A stretch of DNA of 64,000 nucleotides, taken from positions 29,132 through 93,131 of the forward strand of contig NZ_JADNAT010000005.1 of assembly GCF_015550425.1 (NCBI RefSeq), in the 5' to 3' direction. The translations under genes and the position numbers were made by a program. The notes below the pieces were generated by a model, which saw only the letters and a list, made by a program, of their open reading frames with translations, was not told the origin of the DNA and made no database searches. Origin of the DNA: Clostridium sp. 1001275B_160808_H3. Its GTDB lineage: Bacteria > Bacillota > Clostridia > Clostridiales > Clostridiaceae. Each line of letters opens with the position of its first letter. Within the stretch, counting starts at the first letter, position 1. Below, piece after piece: positions 25,676-35,346 of this stretch.

Positions 25676-28600
25676 GTGAGATTAAAAAGTAAAAAACTAA
25701 AGAGATTCATAGCAAAGGCTATGATGGTAATTATGTTATTTACATTATTACCAAACGTATTTACACTAAGGGTTAAAGCTTTAGATGGAAAGGAGGTTAA
25801 AAATGTAGAGTATGAAATATACCCAATTCCTCAAAGTATTGAATATGGCGATGGTAATATAAATTTTCAAAATAAGGCAAATGTTATATTTGAAGATGGA
25901 ATTGATGATGCAACTAAAAATAGATTATTTGAAGTATTGAATATTAAAGGTATTTCATACGAAGTAGGTACTGAAATAAAAAGTGACCAAACAAATTTTT
26001 TAGTAGGAATAAATAATTCTAAAGGTATTGTAGATAATTATTTTAATAATAGAAATTTAGGTGATGATGCTCATTTTGAGAAAATAGATTCTCATATAGT
26101 ATCAGTAGATGATAATGTAATTGCAGTATTAGGTAAAGATACTGATTCAGCATTCTATGGGCTTACATCATTAAAATTAATATTTAAACAAATAGAAGGT
26201 AATGAAATAAGAGAACTATTAATTAAAGATTATTCAGATGGACATTGGAGAGGTTTTATAGAAGGATATTATGGTATTCCTTGGAGTAATGAAAATCGTA
26301 TGGATTTAATGAAGTTTGGTGGAGACTTTAAGATGAATGCATATATTTTTGCTCCAAAAGACGATGAATATCATAGCCTTAAATGGAGAGATCCATACCC
26401 AGCAGAAAAGCTAGAAGAACTTAGACAATTAGCTGAGGTTGGAGCAAAAACAAAAAATAAATTTATATGGACAATTCACCCATTCTTAAAGGATGGAATG
26501 AAGTTCGATACAGATGAAAACTATCAAAGTGATTTATCAAAGATTATTGCAAAGTTTGAACAATTATACAGTATAGGTGTTCGCCAGTTTGGAGTACTTG
26601 CCGATGATGCTGAGGGAGAAGCAAAAGATCAAGTAAGACTTATGAATGATCTAGAACAATGGAGATTATCAAAAGGTGATGTATATAGTTTCATTTTTGT
26701 TCCTAAGGTATATACAAAAGAGTCAGCAGGTGGAGATGTTAATAACGAATATTTAAACACAATTTCTGCAATGCCTGAAAGTACTGAAATATTATGGACA
26801 GGTGATACTATACTTGGATATGTAAAAGAAGATAGTTTCGATTTCTTTAAAGAAGCAGTAGGAAGAGAACCTTTCATGTGGTTAAACTGGCCTGTAAATG
26901 ATATCAATAATAGTCGTTTATTAATGGGTAAGGGTGAAATGTTAGATAAAGATGTTACAAACTTTAGAGGAATTGTAACTAATCCAATGCAAGAGGCACA
27001 AGCTTCAAAGGTAGCTCTATTTGCAATTGCAGACTATGGTTGGAATCGTGCAGGTTTTGATATGGACAAGAGTTGGGAAGATTCATTTAAATATATTGAA
27101 CCAGATGCAACTGAAGAATTACACACATTTGCAAAGCATATGAGTGATCCAGCTCCAACTTGGCATGGATTAACTTTAGAGGAGTCTGAAGAATTAAGAC
27201 CAATAATTCAAGAATTTACAAAGAAATTATTCAGAAAAGAATCAATAATAGAAGATAGTAAGATTGTTTTAGCAGAATATAAAGAAATTTTAGATGCAAC
27301 TAATAATTTTGCACAAAAGTCTAAAAATGAATTGATGAAAAATGAAATTAAGGCATGGGTTGATTCGTTAAGAGATTTATCTGAATCAACAGTTGCATAC
27401 GTTAATGCGGCACTTGCTTTAGAAGAAGGTAACTATGAGGAAGCTGTTAAATATTATGCTTTAGGTGTAAGTGAATATACTTCTTCAAGAAGTTATAGAG
27501 TTCAAGGAATTAATGGACAAATTAGACCAGAGCCAGGTAGTAGACATTTAGTACCATTTGCCAAGGATTTATCAAGAATAATTGGTGAAAAAATTAATCA
27601 AGAAATTAATCCAGACACTGTTAAGCTATCATTATTCCCCTATACAAATATGGGATATAATTTATATTGGGGACATGTTCAAAATATAGTTGATGGAGAT
27701 AATTCTAGATTATCAACTATGTGGATTCGTAGAGCTGCAAATGAAGATGACTATGTTGCTTTAGAATTAAGTGAAGTAACAGAAGTTAACAGTATTACAT
27801 TTGAACAAGGTGAGCCAGGTGCTGGAGATAAATTTAACTTTGTTAAGTTCCAATCTTCAATGGATGGAGAAACTTGGACGGATATAGATGGTGTTGCATA
27901 TGGACCAGAAAAAGAAAAAATAGTTGTAGAAAATCTTAAAGTAAAAGCTAAATATGTAAGAGTTATTCCAACAGGGGAAATCAAAAGTAACTGGATATCA
28001 GTTCGTGAATTCTCAATTAATAAAGAAGATGATAGCAATTTATTTAGAGATGTTTATACAAATATAGAAGCTTTAACTAACAATAAAGTAAATATATTAC
28101 CAGAAACAGCTATACTTGAAAATATAAATGATATTACATTAGCAGAAAATGAATATGTAGGTATTAAGTTAAACAAAATAAAAGAATTAAAAAATATTAT
28201 TGCTGAATATACAAATAAAAATAATCTAACTTTAGAAATATCAATTAATGGTATTGAATGGACAGCTGTAGAAGACTTGAGCTCTAGTGTAAATGCACGT
28301 TATATTCGTATTATTAATAAAGGTAAGGAGTCAGTTAAAACCAATGTTACTAAGTTAAAAATAGAAAATACAACTAATGATGTAACGTTTGATGTTAGAC
28401 CAGCAGCAGAAGCTAAGTTTGAACCAACTAATTTAATAGATGGTAAATTAAACACAGCATTCAAACCTAATGTAAATGCGCCAAAAACAGGACATTTAAC
28501 ATATTATATTTCTGATAACACAGAGATCAAAAAGTTCACTGTATTACAAGATCCAACTACAGTATCAAATGCAGCAGTATCTATAAGAACTGAAGATGGA

Positions 28601-29206
28601 TGGAATAATATAGGGGAATTAAGTAAGAGTCTTAATGTATTTAATACATCACAATTCAAAAATGTATTTGAAATAAAAATAGAATGGAATGGAATGGCTC
28701 CAACTCTAAATGAAATCGGAATTTCAACAGTTGAAGAAAGTATGGATGTTAACAAAGAAGCATTGACAGAAGCAATAGAAAAAGCAGAAAGTATGCTGAC
28801 ATCTGATAAATACACTGAAGAATCAATAGCTAACCTAAAAGAAGTGCTAAATGTAGCAAAAGAAGTTATGATAAATGTAAATGCTACTCAAGAAGAGATA
28901 GATAAAGCATTAGAAGATTTAAACAAAGCAATATCTTCTTTAGTTGAGAAACCATCAGTTCCAGGTGAGGAAGAAAATCCTGGAGAAAATGAAAAACCAG
29001 GTGAAGATAATTCAGATAATGATAGTAAGCCAGGCGAAGATAGTAACCCACTTCCTCCAACAGGTGATGAAAATAATAATTCAGGAAAAGGTGATGGAAA
29101 TTTACCTAATACAGGAGGAACATCACCAGTTATGGTTCTAGCAATAGGAGGAATTATTTTAATAGTTGGAGTAGTAACATTAAGAAAAAAATCTGCAAAT
29201 AATTAA
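25676..29206 (+). CDS. Cell-wall-anchored GH84 beta-N-acetylglucosaminidase (NagH/NagJ-like)
   Basis: This 1176-residue surface enzyme starts with GTG after AAGGGGGA. Order: signal peptide (1-35), GH20b-like N-domain (about 40-180), GH84 catalytic barrel (about 185-480, starting RGFIEGYYGIPWS, with FAPKDDEYHSLKWRDPYP and catalytic Asp pair D310-D311 in VLADDAEG), helical region, F5/8-type (CBM32-like) modules from about 640, a FIVAR-like helical domain near 1025-1085, a Pro/Glu linker and a C-terminal LPNTG sortase motif with a membrane helix and KK tail. A second LPPTG lies ~20 residues earlier. It removes N-acetylglucosamine from glycoproteins or glycosaminoglycans. Trp of the usual WDD motif is Ala. 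Confidence 0.92.
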   Translation: MRLKSKKLKRFIAKAMMVIMLFTLLPNVFTLRVKALDGKEVKNVEYEIYPIPQSIEYGDGNINFQNKANVIFEDGIDDATKNRLFEVLNIKGISYEVGTEIKSDQTNFLVGINNSKGIVDNYFNNRNLGDDAHFEKIDSHIVSVDDNVIAVLGKDTDSAFYGLTSLKLIFKQIEGNEIRELLIKDYSDGHWRGFIEGYYGIPWSNENRMDLMKFGGDFKMNAYIFAPKDDEYHSLKWRDPYPAEKLEELRQLAEVGAKTKNKFIWTIHPFLKDGMKFDTDENYQSDLSKIIAKFEQLYSIGVRQFGVLADDAEGEAKDQVRLMNDLEQWRLSKGDVYSFIFVPKVYTKESAGGDVNNEYLNTISAMPESTEILWTGDTILGYVKEDSFDFFKEAVGREPFMWLNWPVNDINNSRLLMGKGEMLDKDVTNFRGIVTNPMQEAQASKVALFAIADYGWNRAGFDMDKSWEDSFKYIEPDATEELHTFAKHMSDPAPTWHGLTLEESEELRPIIQEFTKKLFRKESIIEDSKIVLAEYKEILDATNNFAQKSKNELMKNEIKAWVDSLRDLSESTVAYVNAALALEEGNYEEAVKYYALGVSEYTSSRSYRVQGINGQIRPEPGSRHLVPFAKDLSRIIGEKINQEINPDTVKLSLFPYTNMGYNLYWGHVQNIVDGDNSRLSTMWIRRAANEDDYVALELSEVTEVNSITFEQGEPGAGDKFNFVKFQSSMDGETWTDIDGVAYGPEKEKIVVENLKVKAKYVRVIPTGEIKSNWISVREFSINKEDDSNLFRDVYTNIEALTNNKVNILPETAILENINDITLAENEYVGIKLNKIKELKNIIAEYTNKNNLTLEISINGIEWTAVEDLSSSVNARYIRIINKGKESVKTNVTKLKIENTTNDVTFDVRPAAEAKFEPTNLIDGKLNTAFKPNVNAPKTGHLTYYISDNTEIKKFTVLQDPTTVSNAAVSIRTEDGWNNIGELSKSLNVFNTSQFKNVFEIKIEWNGMAPTLNEIGISTVEESMDVNKEALTEAIEKAESMLTSDKYTEESIANLKEVLNVAKEVMINVNATQEEIDKALEDLNKAISSLVEKPSVPGEEENPGENEKPGEDNSDNDSKPGEDSNPLPPTGDENNNSGKGDGNLPNTGGTSPVMVLAIGGIILIVGVVTLRKKSANN

Positions 29207-29350
29207 ATAAAAGTTTTACAATAAAGTTTGTTTATTAAGAAAAGATAATTTTTTTGAAAAGGTGCAATCTTAGAAATCTATTTAATATAAAGTTTATTCA
29301 ATTTCAAGTAAGTTTTATTGCCTTAAAAAAGTTAATTTCTTATTTTTATA

Positions 29351-29380
29351 AAGGGGCTCGCGAAACGCGAGCCCCTTTTA
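29351..29380 (+). terminator. Intrinsic terminator between the two GH84 genes
   Basis: AAGGGGCTCGCG (29351-29362) pairs perfectly with CGCGAGCCCCTT (29366-29377) around AAA, then T's. It shares its sequence with hairpins at 1745 and 3622. The rest of the 29207-29849 gap holds the promoter and leader of the next gene. Confidence 0.88.
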
Positions 29381-29633
29381 AACCATTGATTTTACTTACT
29401 TAAAGACGTTTTTAAAATTAAATAGAAAATTTTCTCTATTATTTATATATTATATATTCGCAGAATAGGAAGCTTGAATTAGAAGTTCCAGTTTTATTGG
29501 CTAATATCAAAAATTATTTTTATACAGCCAATTTATTAAATTCAAGGTATTATCATATAATTATTGGAATTATTATAATAAATCAATAATATTATTTATT
29601 TAGAAAATTTGATGTAATTACTAAAAAAAGTAA

Positions 29634-29670
29634 TGAAAGCGTTGACATAGTGGATAAATGTATATATACT
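29634..29670 (+). promoter_or_regulatory. Promoter of second GH84 gene with overlapping cre site
   Basis: TTGACA (29642-29647), 17 bp, TATACT (29665-29670). TGAAAGCGTTGACA (29634-29647) matches the CcpA cre consensus TGNAARCGNWWWCA at all but one position and covers the -35 box, so CcpA binding would block the polymerase when preferred sugars are present. Confidence 0.75.
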
Positions 29671-29701
29671 GTAAATGAAAGTTAAATTATGTTTATTTTT
29701 G

Positions 29702-29808
29702 GCGTGTAATCTAATTAAATTTAGAGCATTAGCTGTGATAGAAATATTTTATTTATAAAAATTATTTATAAATAAAATAATTTTTAGCGCAGCTATTATT
29801 ATTTTTAA
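29702..29808 (+). promoter_or_regulatory. Conserved leader element plus hairpin of second GH84 gene
   Basis: 29702-29735 repeats the block at 25509 with one inserted A. Its final TAGCTG (29730-29735) starts a large hairpin: TAGCTGTG (29730-29737) pairs with CGCAGCTA (29788-29795), and inside, ATTTTATTTATAAA (29746-29759) pairs perfectly with 29765-29778. T-rich DNA follows. Architecture matches the attenuator at 25509. Confidence 0.65.
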
Positions 29809-29849
29809 TATTAAAATTAATAATAAAATACAGATGAAAGAGGGATAAA

Positions 29850-32800
29850 ATGTTAAGAGCAAAATTAAATTCTATTTTAGCAAAGGTAGTTGTAGCATCA
29901 TTTATATTTACAACAACACCAACAACAGTTTTTGCAGATGTTATTAATAATCAAGATAAGAAAGTAGTAAAATTAAAAGTTGAATCACCAAGGGTAAGCC
30001 CAACACCACAATTAATAGAATCTTCAGGAGAAGGAACAGTTTTATCTAATAAAGTAAACATAATTGGACAAGATAAAGCAGATGAAGATGCTGTAAGAGA
30101 ACTAATGGAATTTTTAAAAACTTTAGGTCTTGAAGTAAATACTGATTTTAATGATGAATCCACAACGATAATAATCGGAGAGGATGATGATAATATACAA
30201 GAAATGAATAATTTCTTATCTGAAATTAATAAAGAAGGAGCAGAATCTATTTCTGTGAATGAAGGATATGTTCTTGCTGCTAACACAAATGAAAATGGAT
30301 CTATGACAATAGCTATAGAAGGTACTGATGAAGTTGGTACTTATTATGGAGTTAAAACTTTAAAGGAATTAGTACTTAATGTAAATAATCAAAATGTTAT
30401 GCCTGAGGTTTATGTAAATGATTACCCTACTCAACATGTAAGAGCCATTGTAGAAGGGTTCTATGGAAATCCTTGGACACATCAAGATAGATTAGATCAA
30501 TTTAAGTTTTATGGAGACAATAAATTAAATATGTATATATATGCTCCAAAGGATGATCCATATCATAGGGATCAATGGAGAGATCCATATCCACAAGAAG
30601 AAATGGCAAGAATGCAGGAGCTTATTAATACAGCTACTGAAAATAAAGTTGATTTTGTATTTGCAATTTCTCCAGGAAAGGATATAGATATAAATTCAGA
30701 AGCAGATTATCAGGCACTTATTGATAAGTGTGAGTCATTATATAACATGGGAGTTAGAAGTTTTGCAATCCTTTGGGATGATATATTCACAGATGATGGA
30801 GTTGGACAAGCTGCTATAATGAACAGATTTAACACAGAGTTTGTTAAGGCAAAAGATGGTGTTAAACCATTATTAACAGTTCCAACGCAATACTGGGGAA
30901 CTTCAATGTTTACTGATGGACAAGTTAAACCTTATACGAAAGGATTTGCTGAAAATCTAGATACTGATATAGAAGTTATGTGGACAGGGGAAAATGTTAT
31001 GTCCGAAACAGTAACTTTAGATGATGCAGAAAAAGTAAATAATCTTTACAATAGAAAAATGATTTTATGGTGGAACTATCCTGTTAGCGACTATAGAGTT
31101 GATAAGTTAGCTTTAGGACCAATATATAACTTAGGAAATGATTTAGATAGTAAGATTGGTGGATTTGTTATGAATCCAATGGAGTTTGCAGAAGCATCAA
31201 AAATAACTCTTCATACAGGAGCTGATTATGCTTGGAATACTGCAGCTTATAACCATGATAAGGCTTGGGATAATGCAATTTCAGATTTAGTTGGCGAAGA
31301 GTTGAAAGAGAGCTTTAAGAAATTTGCTGATCATAGTACAAGACTTGATACTGGTAGAGAAGATGCTCCAGAAATGAGGGCTATAATGGATTCTTTCTGG
31401 GATAAGGTTGATAATAAACAAATTCCAGCTACAGAACTTGAGAGTTTAAAAGTAGGATTTGAATCAATAAAATCAGCAGTATCAGAAACTCAATCTAAGT
31501 TATATTCTGAGATGCTTGAAGAAGTAGCGCCTCAATTAGAAAAGCTTACTAATTATGCAGATGCAGCATCTACAGCAGCAGATATGGTTATCGCAATGCT
31601 AAAAGGCGATAGTAAGTTATGGTGGGAATTAAAGTCAAAGCTTTCATTGCAAATTGAAGTTTTAGATTCATCAAAAGCAATAATATCTGAAAAGGTATTA
31701 GATGATTTTATTAAACAAGCTAATACAAAGACAGACAATATGTATTTTGATGGTGTATTAAAGGAAGAAGTAAAAACATATAATTATCAAGCAACTACAT
31801 CTGATAATCTTTCACCATTAAAGTTTGAGGAATGGTATAATGGTAAATCACCTTATGAACTTTCAAATATGTTTGATGGTAAATTAGATACTGCATATAG
31901 ATCATCAGGAAATATTAAATCTGGAGATGAAATAATAGTAGATCTAGGACAAGAAGAGTATATTAAAAATATTTATATGTTAATGGGAAGAACTTCAGAA
32001 GATAATATGATCATGAATGGAAATCTTCAAATATCTAAAGATGGTATTGAGTGGAAAACTATAGTTGAAGGAAATACATTCAGAGAAGTGTTTGAAGATG
32101 AAATTAATGAAAATGCTAGATATATTAAATATGTAGCAACGGAGGATCAAGAAAATCAATTATACGTAAGAGAAATTATGGTAAATAAAAACACTCATAG
32201 TGGAGTGAACTCTAGCGTAGATGCTAAGCTTTCATATAAAAAGAGTATAGCTGATAAAAATGAAATAAATTCAGTTGTTTTAGAAGAAAAAGTTAAATTA
32301 AAAACTGGAGATACAATTGAATTAGAACTTCCGGAATTTAAGTTTATTACTGGAGTTGATGTAAATAGTAATGCAAATGGAAGTATTGAATATACAGTAA
32401 ATGGAATTGATTGGATTAAGCTAGGAGATAGTGAAACAATAAAGTTAGATAAAGCACAAATTGTAAAGGCAGTTAGATTTGTATCAAATGAAGATAAAAC
32501 ATTAAAGAATTTTAGTATGGATGTAGTAATTGAAGGAAGAGGAAATCAATCAGTTGAAACAAATAGAAATGGTAGCGGAAATTATAAAGATTTAAATGCT
32601 ATTATTGATGGAGATTTAGATTCAAGCTTTATTTCATCAGGTGCATTAAATGTTGGAGATTATTTCACTTTAGATTTAGGTGAAGTAACTAATGTAAGAA
32701 ATATTCAATTTATAGGGGATAGAGCATATGGTGGAGATAGAATCCGTGATGGAAAAGTTGAATATTCACTAGATGGAACTAATTGGACAGAAATATATAA

Positions 32801-33725
32801 TGGTGGAATTTCTGAACAATTTAGAATGTATGACTTAGATTTTAATGCTAAATATTTAAGAGTAACTGCAACAAAGGGAACTGATGCATGGCTTAGAATG
32901 TCTGATTTCTCAGTAAATTCACCAGAAGCAGAAGTTATATTTGAATCAACTGCTAAACCATCTGATGATAATCATAGATTACCTAACTTAATGGATAATA
33001 ATATTCAAACTTCATATATACCATCTAGAGATCTTGGTAGTGAAGATAAGCTAGTTTATAATATATTTGATGGTGCTTTAGTAAATAAAGTTGAAGTATT
33101 CCAAAGTGAAAAGACTATATCTAATGCTAAAGTTATTGCTAGAACATCAGATGATAGAAGAATAGAGCTTGGAACATTAGACAAAGGCTATAATATGTTT
33201 AATATGGAAAAGCCAGAAGAAGTTATATCAATAACTTTAGAATTCCAAGAAGGATCTGGAAAGCCTGAAATATATGAAATAGTAACTGAAAACTTTAGTT
33301 TAGAGGCTATAAAAGAGATTGCAAAAGCTAATTTAGTAACGGCAAAAGAGCTATTGACAAATACTGAAGGTAAATCAAATGAAGTTATTGAAGCCTTAAA
33401 GGTAGAAGTAGCTGAAGTTGAAAAATTATTAATAGACGGTGGATCAAGAGAAGAAATATTCTCGGCAAATAAGAAACTTGAGGCTGCAATAAAAGATTTT
33501 ACAGATTATACTGAAGAATCTAAGCCAGATGAAAGCCCAGAAGTTAAGCCGGAGGAAAATCCAGGAAATAGTGATGGAGATACATCAAATGGTACTGAAG
33601 AGGATAAAAATAATAAACCAGGTAAGCTTCCTCAAACAGGTGGACCATCAGGATTATCAACAATGCTTTTAGGAATTACATCATTACTTGGTGGAGTAGT
33701 AGTTTATAAAAGAAGAAGAAAATAA
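29850..33725 (+). CDS. Cell-wall-anchored GH84 beta-N-acetylglucosaminidase (NagJ-like)
   Basis: This 1291-residue paralog of the preceding gene has a signal peptide (1-30), GH20b-like domain (about 45-190), GH84 barrel (about 195-485: RAIVEGFYGNPWTHQDRL, YAPKDDPYHRDQWRDPYP, catalytic D310-D311 in ILWDDIF), a helical domain, at least two F5/8 type C modules (around 660-790 and 900-1030), a helical C-terminal segment near 1150-1230, and LPQTG with a membrane helix and RRRK tail. The intact WDD motif resembles the O-GlcNAcase NagJ. It has its own promoter and leader, so the two genes are probably co-regulated but not co-transcribed. Confidence 0.92.
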   Translation: MLRAKLNSILAKVVVASFIFTTTPTTVFADVINNQDKKVVKLKVESPRVSPTPQLIESSGEGTVLSNKVNIIGQDKADEDAVRELMEFLKTLGLEVNTDFNDESTTIIIGEDDDNIQEMNNFLSEINKEGAESISVNEGYVLAANTNENGSMTIAIEGTDEVGTYYGVKTLKELVLNVNNQNVMPEVYVNDYPTQHVRAIVEGFYGNPWTHQDRLDQFKFYGDNKLNMYIYAPKDDPYHRDQWRDPYPQEEMARMQELINTATENKVDFVFAISPGKDIDINSEADYQALIDKCESLYNMGVRSFAILWDDIFTDDGVGQAAIMNRFNTEFVKAKDGVKPLLTVPTQYWGTSMFTDGQVKPYTKGFAENLDTDIEVMWTGENVMSETVTLDDAEKVNNLYNRKMILWWNYPVSDYRVDKLALGPIYNLGNDLDSKIGGFVMNPMEFAEASKITLHTGADYAWNTAAYNHDKAWDNAISDLVGEELKESFKKFADHSTRLDTGREDAPEMRAIMDSFWDKVDNKQIPATELESLKVGFESIKSAVSETQSKLYSEMLEEVAPQLEKLTNYADAASTAADMVIAMLKGDSKLWWELKSKLSLQIEVLDSSKAIISEKVLDDFIKQANTKTDNMYFDGVLKEEVKTYNYQATTSDNLSPLKFEEWYNGKSPYELSNMFDGKLDTAYRSSGNIKSGDEIIVDLGQEEYIKNIYMLMGRTSEDNMIMNGNLQISKDGIEWKTIVEGNTFREVFEDEINENARYIKYVATEDQENQLYVREIMVNKNTHSGVNSSVDAKLSYKKSIADKNEINSVVLEEKVKLKTGDTIELELPEFKFITGVDVNSNANGSIEYTVNGIDWIKLGDSETIKLDKAQIVKAVRFVSNEDKTLKNFSMDVVIEGRGNQSVETNRNGSGNYKDLNAIIDGDLDSSFISSGALNVGDYFTLDLGEVTNVRNIQFIGDRAYGGDRIRDGKVEYSLDGTNWTEIYNGGISEQFRMYDLDFNAKYLRVTATKGTDAWLRMSDFSVNSPEAEVIFESTAKPSDDNHRLPNLMDNNIQTSYIPSRDLGSEDKLVYNIFDGALVNKVEVFQSEKTISNAKVIARTSDDRRIELGTLDKGYNMFNMEKPEEVISITLEFQEGSGKPEIYEIVTENFSLEAIKEIAKANLVTAKELLTNTEGKSNEVIEALKVEVAEVEKLLIDGGSREEIFSANKKLEAAIKDFTDYTEESKPDESPEVKPEENPGNSDGDTSNGTEEDKNNKPGKLPQTGGPSGLSTMLLGITSLLGGVVVYKRRRK

Positions 33726-33763
33726 AAACTTATAAATTAAATAAGAATAGAATCTAATATATG

Positions 33764-33812
33764 AAAAGCTATTATTACATTGCTTCACTTTGTAATAATA
33801 GCTTTTTTACTA
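33764..33812. terminator. Bidirectional terminator overlapping a stop codon
   Basis: AAAAGCTATTATTACA (33764-33779) pairs perfectly with TGTAATAATAGCTTTT (33791-33806), then T's. It ends the GH84 gene on the plus strand and lies within the last codons of the convergent gene at 33775. Confidence 0.88.
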
Positions 33813-34353
33813 TTGTATATATCTCTAACCAGTTATCCACTCTTATTATATTTTTATTAATAGGATCTTTATTATAATTAGTGTTAATAAGCAAAACCTT
33901 AAAGCCTGCATTTGAAAGATCTATTGCGTTTGAATAATTATCTTCAATAAAAATATTGCAGTTTAATTCTCTAGCTTTATCTACTTTATAATGGCTACCT
34001 AAAAGATACAGATTATCATAGTAAATTGAGTTTTTTCTTAGGTATCCATGAGTTAGTAATGCAAGATTTTTCTCGCGTGCAGTTACAAAATAAATATTAC
34101 TATATAAACTAAGTTCATTTATTACATATCTTACATGCTCTCTTATTTTCTGTTTGGAATGAAGTTCATACTTATACTTTTCATAAAATTCTAAATAACT
34201 TTCTTCACTTATATCTAAAACCTTAGAAATAGAGTATTCTGTGACTTCATTTTCTTTAATATTTGTTTTAAAGTATCTGTTACAAGGCTCAAGCCAATAG
34301 TATGCATCAGTTATAGTTCCATCTATATCTATGCATATATTAAATTTTTTCAT
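33775..34353 (-). CDS. HAD superfamily 5'-nucleotidase-like protein (NT5C type)
   Basis: This 192-residue protein has HAD motif I as IDIDGTITD (residues 7-15, nucleophile Asp), motif II FVTAREK (near 89-95) and motif IV as IFIEDNYSNAI (near 135). The arrangement and the short helical cap resemble deoxyribonucleotidases of the NT5C family and YqfW/YorS-like proteins. They dephosphorylate (deoxy)nucleoside monophosphates; this activity is inferred. Location near deoB suggests a link with nucleoside metabolism but the two are divergently arranged around a GntR regulator. GAAGGTGAG ribosome site. Confidence 0.8.
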   Translation of the reverse strand: MKKFNICIDIDGTITDAYYWLEPCNRYFKTNIKENEVTEYSISKVLDISEESYLEFYEKYKYELHSKQKIREHVRYVINELSLYSNIYFVTAREKNLALLTHGYLRKNSIYYDNLYLLGSHYKVDKARELNCNIFIEDNYSNAIDLSNAGFKVLLINTNYNKDPINKNIIRVDNWLEIYTIVKKLLLQSEAM

Positions 34354-34491
34354 TTTCTCACCTTCTTTATAATTATATTTCTATAATACTATTTAAAAGT
34401 TAATAAAGAATTAAAAATAAGTTAAATTATCAAATAAGTTAAAATAAAGTTATATAGTATTTTTAATAGTATAATTTATGACTTAATATTT

Positions 34492-35226
34492 TTATTTTGA
34501 AGTATGAATTTTAATTGATGTATTCAATAATGGTAAATAATGCTTACTAAATGCAAGAGGATACTCATTATTTTTATATAGAGATTCTTCAATTAAATAG
34601 TATTGTTTCTCAGAGGGAATAGAGTGTTTTTTAGTTGCAAACTTGCCTGATTCTGAAAATTTAATATCTATTGAGCTACTACTACATTTATTATAAATAT
34701 CATCTTCGATAAATTTTAGAAGACTATTAGTATCCTTTAAATCTATATCGAAATAAGATATAGTTTCAATAGGAATAATTGTATAAGTATATGCTAGAGC
34801 ATTTCCATTACTCATATACCATCTATCAATATTCACTGCGGCGACAGTCTTTTTACCTAAAACCTCTATAAAATAATCGGATGGAGGTTCTATATGAAAA
34901 TCCATTTCTACATGATCTATTTTAGCTTCTAATGATTTATATATAATATGTCCTAATTTTTCAAGTCCAATCTTTTTATTTTTTTGATTTCTTACTATAA
35001 AATTACCTTTTCCGCGAATGTTTTTTATTAAACCATCATCTTGTAATAATGATAAGGCTTGACGTAAAGTTGTTCTACTTACTCCTAACTCTTTAGCTAA
35101 ATCAGGCTCTGAAGGAAGTCTATAATTATCTGGAAGGTCTTCTTCCTTTATCATTTTAAATAGTGTGTTGTATACTTCAACATATCTTAAATTTTTAGAT
35201 TTTTTAATAATATCAGTATTAACCAT
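34492..35226 (-). CDS. GntR family transcriptional regulator with UTRA domain
   Basis: The 244-residue product starts at the ATG at 35226 (MVNTDIIKK) with AGAGAGG upstream; an open extension further upstream has no ribosome site and would cross the promoter region. Residues 10-80 are the GntR winged helix (YRLPSEPDLAKELGVSRTTLRQALSLLQDDGLI). Residues ~95-240 are a UTRA ligand-binding domain of the HutC/FadR-like class that binds small metabolites. It is divergent from deoB. Matching ACAAGTTTA repeats stand before both genes, so it probably controls itself and deoB; a (deoxy)ribose phosphate or nucleoside signal is likely. Confidence 0.88.
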   Translation of the reverse strand: MVNTDIIKKSKNLRYVEVYNTLFKMIKEEDLPDNYRLPSEPDLAKELGVSRTTLRQALSLLQDDGLIKNIRGKGNFIVRNQKNKKIGLEKLGHIIYKSLEAKIDHVEMDFHIEPPSDYFIEVLGKKTVAAVNIDRWYMSNGNALAYTYTIIPIETISYFDIDLKDTNSLLKFIEDDIYNKCSSSSIDIKFSESGKFATKKHSIPSEKQYYLIEESLYKNNEYPLAFSKHYLPLLNTSIKIHTSK

Positions 35227-35252
35227 AATAAAACCTCTCTCTATAAAAATAA

Positions 35253-35272
35253 ACAAGTTTAATACAAGTTTA
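35253..35272 (-). promoter_or_regulatory. Putative GntR operator upstream of the regulator gene
   Basis: Two direct copies of ACAAGTTTA (35253-35261 and 35264-35272). The pattern recurs at 35400-35419 before deoB. Confidence 0.6.
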
Positions 35273-35346
35273 TATTTACCTATTATAATATAATTATAGA
35301 ATAAATTATCAAATTTTTCTAATAAAATATCAATAAAATACAATAG

